Origin: Capnocytophaga ochracea DSM 7271
Lineage (GTDB): Bacteria > Bacteroidota > Bacteroidia > Flavobacteriales > Flavobacteriaceae
Length of the DNA stretch: 64,000 nucleotides
Assembly: GCF_000023285.1 (NCBI RefSeq)
Contig: NC_013162.1
Location: 1 to 64,000, forward strand
Reading direction: 5' to 3'
Shown: one piece after another, positions 36,781 through 46,300 of the stretch
How the letters are laid out: every line of letters starts with the position of its first letter
Position numbering within the stretch: position 1 is the stretch's first letter
Program-made: the position numbers and the translations under genes
Notes under the pieces: model-generated
What the model was told of the DNA's origin: nothing
Database searches by the model: none
What the model saw: only the letters and a program-made list of their open reading frames with translations

Positions 36781-36913
36781 ATTCACTAATTTTATCCGCC
36801 TATGTGGCTCACACCTGCCAGTGTGACTCACACCGTCATTGATTTGGTATTCCTGTCATTTCTGATATTAATCAGTATTATTGGTATTATGGTATTAATT
36901 CGGTATTAATTAG

Positions 36914-36921
36914 TATCTTTG
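36914..36921 (+). promoter_or_regulatory. -7 element TATCTTTG before the 107-residue gene
   Basis: TATCTTTG matches TAnnTTTG, 26 nt upstream of the ATG at 36948. Confidence 0.55.
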
Positions 36922-36947
36922 CAAAGTAATTATAAACTTTTATACCG

Positions 36948-37271
36948 ATGAAAACATTGTATACGGTTGCTATTATTGGAATTATGCTATTGGGCATAGC
37001 CCATTCAGCAATTAGTTTCAAGAAATACGACCAACTTTCGGCAGAAGCCTTTTGGTTTTTCAGTGCAGGATTAGCCCTTATTTTTGCCGGTTTAGCCAAT
37101 GGCTTACACTATCAGTTACAACTGCCTATTACTTTTCGTTATGTACTTGCTATAAACGTGCTATTAGTACTTTTTACAGTATTTTTAGCAATAAAAGTAC
37201 CTGCTCCCACTACCCTTTTAGTAGCAATATTCTCAGCACTACTTTACATAGCAATTTTACTAAACAAATAG
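36948..37271 (+). CDS. Small four-helix membrane protein, unknown
   Basis: 107 residues with about four hydrophobic segments (VAIIGIMLLGIAHSAI, FWFFSAGLALIFAGLAN, YVLAINVLLVLFTVFLAI, LLVAIFSALLYIAILL) and a Lys at the C-terminus. No family recognised. It is convergent with the giant adhesin gene and separated from it by a strong terminator, so it is not obviously part of that system. Confidence 0.7.
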   Translation: MKTLYTVAIIGIMLLGIAHSAISFKKYDQLSAEAFWFFSAGLALIFAGLANGLHYQLQLPITFRYVLAINVLLVLFTVFLAIKVPAPTTLLVAIFSALLYIAILLNK

Positions 37272-37316
37272 ATAGGCAAGTTATTGTATTCATAACTCAA
37301 TTATAATGAGTTTAAT

Positions 37317-37351
37317 AAAAAAGAGCTGTTCATTGCTGAACAGCTCTTTTT
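37317..37351. terminator. Bidirectional terminator at the 3' end of the giant gene
   Basis: AAAAAGAGCTGTTCA pairs with TGAACAGCTCTTTTT around TTGC. It serves the minus-strand giant gene and the convergent small gene. Confidence 0.88.
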
Positions 37352-37372
37352 AGTTATGAAAACTATTAACGA

Positions 37373-40300
37373 TTATCGGTATAATGTAAAGTTGCCATAG
37401 AACTCACGTTTGTCGTATAATTCATCGTTCACCTCAATGATATACCAGTAGTCACCAGCTGGTAAGCTACGACCGTCGTAAGTACCATCCCAACCCTCTC
37501 CTGATCTGAGCAGTGCTACACGTCTACCATAGCGGTCGAAGATGTAGAAGCGAGCATTCACGTTGTTGTCTAAGTTTTTAGGTTTCCAAACATCGTTAAT
37601 TCCATCGCCATCTGGGGTGAAGAAGTTCGGTACTTCAATGTCAAGATATTCTTTTTCTATCGTCATTGTACGTACGCAACCTTGTGCATCTTCCACCTTC
37701 ACTTCTATGATTTTAATGCGTCTGCCATTATCTATTCGTTCAGGGTCATTATGCTTGATTTTGTATACACGGTTATCGCCACTATCTACTCCATTGAAGT
37801 AGTAAGTATAGCCCTTCACTGTGCTAGTTACCCCTCCTGTAGCTATCACTTCTATCGTATTGAGGGTAGTGTTGGTTACCTGACTCAATACAAGCGGAGT
37901 GATTTGGTCTACCGTAAAGGTCTTGCTTGTTGTACAATATCCTGTGATAGGAGCTACCGCAGTGTAATGTATATGAATAGTTTGAGTGCGGGTTGTTCTA
38001 TCAAAGTTATCGATATAAGCTATATTACCTACCGTACGAGTAAAGGCTGTACGACTTGCCGTACCGTTAAGACTATAAGTTATCTTAGAGTAATCTACTT
38101 CTGTATTTCTGAAACGTACTATCAAATGGTCTACATAGTTATTAGTATTCATTTCACAAGTACCTTCTTGTTCTACATAGCTTATAGCTATATCAGGGAA
38201 CTCTTCTACAGTAAAGCTGAGTGTCTTAGTCATCGTACACTTATTAGTATCTTGTATCACTACTTGATAATAAGTGTTCTTAGGTGATGGAGCTAATCCT
38301 GAGAACGTTTCTGATGAACCTGTTGTTACTCCTGATCGTCCGTCTATCTTTTGGTTATTATCCGCTCTCACGATATTCACTGTATAAGAACCTGTACCGC
38401 CTGCGATATTGTGAACTGTTACACTTCCTCCATTCTCACCATAGCAAGTAAAGAAGGTTGAGTTAGTCACATCAATATCAGCAGTAATAGGTTGCGGATT
38501 CGTAAAGCTATAGCTTCCTGCTACGGTTACTGAACAGTTCTTAGCATCTACTATATCCACACGGTAAGTACCTGGTTTAATACCTGTAAAGGTTGCTTCA
38601 CCTTCATTAGTAGCTATTTCAGGTAAATCACTGCCCGTTGCCGATGTTCTCACTAAAATATAGTGATAAGGACGTGCTCCTCCTGTTACACCTGTTACTT
38701 TAAGAGTACCGTCATCAGCATCAATACAAGTGATTGGGGTTGTGGTTACTGAAATAGTAGAGGTATTGATACCACTATATGGGTCAATAGTCACACTCAA
38801 AGTACCTGTAGCGGTTGCACAGCCTAAGGCATCGGTTACTGATATAATATAGCTACCTGCGTCTAAGCCACCAAACTCAATTCCAGGAGCACCTGCTCTC
38901 ACATTAGTTTGTACGTGTGGAGTACCACCTCCTACAGGAGTAAGCGTTACAGTAAAGGTTTCTTGACCTCCTACTACTGTTAAGGCAGCTACTCCGTTCT
39001 TATTAGCACAATCGACAGATACTTTTTGTCGAGCATCTCTCACTTCTATCTCAGCAGGGTTAGAAGGAATAGTAAAGCGTATTTTCGGTACTTTGCATCC
39101 TACTCCATTCACTGTTACTTCAATATCATATGAACCACCTTTCAAGTTCACAGTAAAGCTACGTGTACCTGCTGGTATCGTTGCCGAAGTAGAAGTAGCT
39201 ACTGTAGCTCCCACTGAGGTAATGGTATAAGTATATCCATTTGCTGATTGATCGCCGTTAGAAAGATCAGTATCCACTAATCCGAGTGTGATAGAACCAT
39301 TATCGTTATGGCAAACCGCTCTCACTGGGTTAGTTGATTCTATCGCAAAAGTATTAGGCTGTCTGATACTGTGTACGCCTGTAATGCTACAACCAGTACG
39401 TTCATTAATTACTTCTATTGTATAATTGCTATTACCAAAGCCACTTGAACCTGTAAGTGGTACACTAAGGGTAGTAGCAGTAGTAGAAGTAATAGCCACA
39501 AATCCATTATCAGTACCTCGGATAGTATAGCGCAATGGAGTGCCTGCTATATAAGTAGGCGTTACCGTTAAGCTAATATTTATCACTTCATCTACCACAC
39601 AAGTTACTGAGGTAGTTGTGGTGATGCTCATTGAGGTAAGAGCAAAGGCAGGAGCTACTGTTACGCTAGCGGTATTAGTACTACAAGTGCCTGAAGCGTC
39701 TTTTATGCTTACGTAGAAGCTACCTCCATTGAGGTTTGTTAAGGTGTACTCAGTACCTGTACCTAAACTATTACCTGCTCCGTCAAAGAACTCAGTAGTA
39801 TAAGGTGGTATACCTCCTTGTATCTTAGTTACGTCTACGCTTACTTTTGGTGTAGTCATTCCTGCACCTCCCTCACATACATATTGAGTAGCTGAAAGAA
39901 CATCTGCATCAAAGCTCAAAGGCTCTGGTGAAGTAAGTATTGTTTCTACCATTGCGGTACAACCCGTACTATTAGTAACAGTTATTTGGTATCTTACCCC
40001 TTGCGTAGTACCTCGTAGCTGTGTAAAGGTAGCATTATGAGTTCCTGCGGTTGAAGGTGTAGTAGTTACCGTTACGTTGCTACCATCGGTTAAGTCTATG
40101 GCACTTGTAATTCTAAATGTATAGGTATCAGGGTCGGTAGGGATAGCTACGTCTATGCTTCCTGTTGGGGTAGCTGTGAGACCTAAGTTACATTTTTCGT
40201 TATAAGCTTGAGCTACTATAGTCGATGGGTCGATAGGTGTTGGGTCTACCACTTGAACTTCTTTCACAATAGGACAATCGCGTGTTTCAGCATCAAATAT

Positions 40301-43300
40301 ACTGATGCGGTAGGTAGCAGCTTCAGTTGGGTTGGTAATAGTTACCACACCACCTGCTGGCAAGGCTACATTCTCTCTAATAATTTCACCTGCTAACGAA
40401 CCGTTGTCTAAACGCTCTAAGGTATAGCTGTATACACCTGTACCTCCAGTAGCTACTACGGTTATTTCAGCCGTAGGTGTAGCACACGTTTTTACTTTGC
40501 TCACGGTAGCCGTAGCAGTGATGATAGCCGTAGTACTGAATGTTGTACTAGTAGCACAACCATTCACATCTTTCACAACGATAGTGTGATTTACTAATGG
40601 GCTTACTTCTACCTCAAAGGCTTGATTAGCTATTGTCCAAACCACAGGCTGATCAGCACTACCATCTAAGGTGTAATAGTGGTTACCTTGACCTATCTGG
40701 TTGAGGGTCACTCTCACTGGTATCTTACCTGTTATATTGTTGTAGGCTTGGCAATTCAAGGCTGTAACATCCGATATTCTTGGTACATCAAACATTCCTA
40801 TGGTTACAGTAGCGTGCTGTATACAGCCATAAGCATCGCTTACATATACATCCCAGTTACCTGCTGGCAAGTTGATGTAAGTAGAAGCTTGCGTAGTGCC
40901 TGTCATTACCGCTGGGTTATAAGCTCCACCTGCGGTTACATAACCGTAAGTATAGCTTGCTGTACCTCCTTTGATATTTAACCACGCTTGACCAAGTGTA
41001 CTACAAGAGGCTTTCTGAGTAGCTATAGTAGATACTTGTAATGCTACCGCTGAGCGTTTTACTTCAAATGGGAAGGCTTTCACGCAACCTGTATTTTCAG
41101 TAAACTCAATATAGTATTTACCTGCTGGCAAGTTACTATTGGTGTTTTGTGTGGTATGGAACGGAGCTGTTACACTTCCTCCTGCACCTACTTGTTGGTG
41201 ATTATCTTCTCTGAATATCTTCCAAGTAATAGCTGTTGTGCTACCTTGGAAACCTGTTAAGGTATAGCTTACTGTACCGTCATTACCTCCTGCACATTTC
41301 ACATTGGCTACTTGTAAGGTAGCACCTAATGTAGAAGCCGTAGGCACTGGCATAGTAGCTTGTTGAGTATATCTACAACCTGTTGTGATGTTGTACACCA
41401 CAAAGGTATATTGAACACCAGGTGTTAAGTTTGGTATTTTCACAGCTACTCCTGCACCAGAAGCAGTTCCTTTATACCAAGTATCAGTACCTCCATTGAG
41501 GTTAGAGGTCGTTACTTGTGTTGCTGTTGATGCATTTGGTGGATTTACAATTCCTGGGCGATATACAGCAAAGTAAGCATTGGTAGTTGCACTGAATGTA
41601 GTGCCATTACTTGCCTTTATAACCATACTACTTGTTGTTGTACAACTTGTAGGCGTTTCAGCAGTGATAGACATTACATTAGAATTAGGATTAATTACAG
41701 TGCTAAGTTTAGTTTCACAACTATTAGCATCGGTAATGGTAATATCATAATTACCATAATCCAAACCAGTGAACTCTGTTGGCATATTATTAGAAGCGGT
41801 TAAAGTATGTGTACTTTCATAACCGTTCAAGTTATTTCTCAAATGTACTGCAAAAGGTGGAGTACCTCCTCCATTAACAAGAGTTACAGTGATAGCCGCT
41901 AGATCAGCTGCTGCTGATGTACAGCCCATTTGTTTGGTAACCGCAGCTGTAGCAGTAAGTTGTGGTACTGCTCCTATAGTAAAGGTTTGAGAAGCCACAC
42001 AACCACGATTATCGGTTAATTCAGCTACATAGTTACCTTGTGCTAAAGCAGTAGCTGATTGTACAGCTCCTCCAGTATCTTTAATCACTAAGGTATACGA
42101 AGCAGTACCTACATAGTAATCACTTGGTGTAATTGTTACTGAACCATTCGCTTTTCCACAAGTAGCTTTGGTAGTAGTGAACGGTTTCAAGAAGCGAGGT
42201 GAATCGCTTAATAAAGTGATGTAACGTTCAGCAGTACATTCGCTTCCGTCAGGTTTATAAGTTACTTGGAATCTAATAACAGTAGTAGTGGCTACACTCA
42301 CTGCTACAGTAGCTTGTGAAGGAGCCGTAGCTATAGTAGTATAAGTTACACCATTATCTACACTGTATTTAAATTCTTTCATTGCTGTAGGGATACCGCC
42401 TTGTGCTGTAAGAGTGTAGGTTACACTACCTCCTTTACAATCAGCATACTGTTGGGTAGTAGGCGATACTTGTAATGTCAATGGGTCGTATACTTGGGTA
42501 GTAACAGTAGTACTACAACCAAATCCATCGGTTATAACAAAGGTATGGTTTCCTGCTGGCAAAGCATCAGGATATACATAGCTATTAGTGTTGAATGAAT
42601 AGATAGCTCCTCCCACACGTTGTACTTTATAATTGCCATTACCACTGAGCATTGTAATAACTACTTTCTTCTCATCTCCTGTTCTATAACAGTAAGATTG
42701 AGGTTCGGCAGTCGCTGAAATAGTAGCTTTATCTTCAATCTCAAAAGTAGTTTCTGTTTTACAGCCATTAGCATCAGTTACTACTAAACTATAGGTTCCT
42801 GCTACAAGGTTATTAAACTCATAAGGGTTAGGCGTTTTAGCAGCTGGCTGTGGAGCACTTAAAGTACCTGTTACCAATCCCACTTGATACTGATAACCTG
42901 GTGTGCCTCCAGTAGCCGATACTTTTACTTTAGCCTTTCCACCATTGTAACAAGTTATTTTCTCCATTACTACGGCAGTAGGTACAATAGAGGTAGGTTC
43001 TCCTATCTTGTAACCCGTTTGTAAGGTAGTAATACAGTTGGGATTATTAGCATCTTGTACAGCTACTACACCGTTTTGAGTAGCACTTAATCCTGTAATG
43101 GTAAAGACTCCTTGTGCGTCAAGGGTAGTCGTAGTCCAAACTGCTTGGTGAGGGTCAATAGAATATTTAACAGTATTAGAAGCTGGATTTATTACTCTAA
43201 TACGCACTTGTCCATCACTAGCACCTTTACAGCTTACATTCTTCTCAGCACCATATTTCTCAATACGCATTTGCTTAAATTTCTCAATATTCACTAATTG

Positions 43301-46300
43301 AGAAACTTGTGAAGCACAATATTGTGTAGCTTGCGCCACTTTAATATTATCCACAGCATAATCATTGCCTAAGTTACCATAACTTGCAGCCGCTGTATTT
43401 ACAATCTTAACGATAAGAGTACCATCGGTAAGACCTGTCAATTCAGCTTCGGTAAAGGTAACACTTACATTCTTCCAGCTTGTAGCATTCACAGTGCCTA
43501 CATTCTTGCCACGAAGCAGTGCTCCATCGCTCTTGTGTAATTCTACACTGAAACGAGGTGCTACTCCTGAAGTACTTGAAATAAGATTCAAGGCATCAAA
43601 ACTTACAGTTATAGGAGTAAGAGCAGTTGCTCCTGTAATGCGTTTTTCATACACTAATTCGCTACTACCATTTCCTGCAATAGCCAAATAACGTCCTCCC
43701 GAAGGGTCAGTAGGCGATGGTACCCAAGAGGCATTAGTACCTACTTGTTTAGTAACTACATAATTACCATCAGCTAAGTCACCATCAGTCTTACACACTA
43801 AACCTGTAGTGGCTCCTGATAAGCACTCATTAGCACCTTTGCCAAAATCTTCTACGTATAGTACATTAGGCGTAGTAGCTGTATTCAAAGTTTTATAGTA
43901 CACAGTAATAGAGTGCGTACCTGGCGCTAACCATCTACTGAAAGTATTACCTGCGATAGCTGTTTTACCACTACCATCTATACTGTATTCATAAGTTTGA
44001 CTAGTAGTTGAAGCTATCGTTACAGTTACCATTCCATAACCATTATCACAACGATAAGTAATAGGGTTGGCAACGGTAAGAGTTGGTACGGTTTGCGCAA
44101 CAATATTCACAGGGATAACAATACGGCAATCCTTGCTGTCTTTTACATACACATTTCCAGAACCTCCCATAAAGCCAACGTTGTTGGTTCCATAAGTAGT
44201 TTCTCCATCAAAACTATAACGGTAAGGAGGTGTACCTCCTGCAACATTGTTTACCGCTATTTTATATTGGTTACTTGCATCGCAATCTTTATCGGCTACT
44301 ACTCCTGCAAAAGCTCTAAGAGGATCTTTAGTAGGAGCTATTACAATAGGTTTCTGACTGTAAGTACATATATTACCCCCTACATTCGATTTCATTTCTA
44401 TCTCATAGCTTCCTGCGGGCAAACCAGTAAATAATCCTCCTGAACTTGTCTTGAAAGCAGGTGTGATGCGATTACCATTATTATCTAACTTATACAAGTT
44501 AATAGTACGATTTTGGTGTTGGCTACCTGCTGGGAATATCATATTGATATGTCCACTATTAGGATTGCTTTCGCACTCAATTTCTTGAGTTACCGACAAG
44601 GTATAGCTATGTGGATCTGGTGGTGTAATCGTTACCTTGTTAGACAAAGCAAACTTACCATTATCCATATCACCTACTATAAATACATACTCTCCTACTT
44701 GGGTAATATTTGGTACATCTACATCTACGCTTGTTTGGTGTCCTAACTGTAATGCAATAGGTGTAGCAGAAGCAATTGCCGTTTGTTCGTCAGCAAATTG
44801 TTGTACTCCATTGATACTCCAAATATAGAAACGATAAGTAGGTTTACCTCCTTCAGCTTTAAGTTGTAATTTAGCAGTGTTACAATCTTTCCAACCTTTG
44901 AAGGCAGCAGTCATTGTCATTTCAGTGAGCTTATCTATCGTTACATTACCATTATACTCACAACCTGGTATTTGTACTGAGGTAACCTTAATATCATAAG
45001 TATCTTGTCGCAAGTTAGGAATACGATAATCATTTGTATTGATATTGTCAGTTCTTAGAAGTACAGCTCCTTTGTAGATTTCTACCTTATAGTTTACACC
45101 ACTAGTGCTAAGAGTTAATCTCACTGAACCTTGTGAATAGTTTGTTTCATCAATCTTATCAGTAAGGTTACCACTTAGTCCTGCTGTAAATACTTCAAAA
45201 TAGAAGTTTTCATTACAATCTTTCAAGTGTAAACGATATTTACCAGCACTATTAGCTGTAAAGGTAGCGTTAGAATGTACCGGATTCCAACAATTATCAT
45301 CGGTATTGCGACAATCAGGAGAAGCTTCTGTACAACCTCCGCTCCATTGTTGCCATTCAAAAGCAGTGTTTTTATAGCTTACCCTAATATTCTTACTTCC
45401 TCCTTGACAGAAGTAGAAGTGGCTTGTCCAACTACCATCACCAGGACAAGTTACCCCTATATTCTGAGCTTGTGCGCGAATAGGGTCGGTAGTAGGTGAA
45501 ATACCTTGATAGTTGATAGTTTCTACTGTTACTACTGAAACTCCCTCGCAAAAATTCGTTTTCTCTACCTTATAAACACCTGGTGAATTAGCAACGATTG
45601 ATTGTTTTGTTTCTCCTGGTAGGAGGTTTCCATCCTTATACCATTGATAACTTGTAAAGCCTCCTACAGCTTCAAAAGTCATCGCTCCAGTACCACAGAA
45701 CACTTCCTGACGATTGCAATCCGTTGTATTTATGGTGATTGTTTTAGTACCTGCTTCCGTTTGTTGATTTCCTGTACAACCTGCAGCTCCTCCTTCGTAG
45801 TCTATATTCATAGACGTTTTCAAGAAGTTCTCACAAGGTTTTAAAAAGTCATTACAATCGCCTACAAGTTTAAGAGGAATACGAATCACACGAGCAGGGT
45901 CTCCTGCTTTAAGTGTAGATTGTAATTGTACGCCTCCTGCTATACCTCCTATCACAAACTGATAGCTCTTAGTAGCATTATTATAGCTACTTTGAGGAAG
46001 AGGATTATTCACTGTGCCATCACCTGCCCCATTAAGGTCAGGGTTACCATTAGTAACTACGGTAGTATTAGCAGGAAGTTTTACATTTATAGTTGCTTTA
46101 TTGATATTTTCTAAACCGTCGTTCTGATAAGTAAGTACATAGAAGAACTCCTGATTAGGGGTCAACTGAGTGATAGTATTTCCCGAAGTATCAGTATAAC
46201 GATGGCTCGATTTTAGTTTAGTAGCGTTAGATTTCACTGTTACAGTGAAAGAACAACTAATAGTATTTCCCTTTACATCAGAAAACGCATAGGTAACGGT

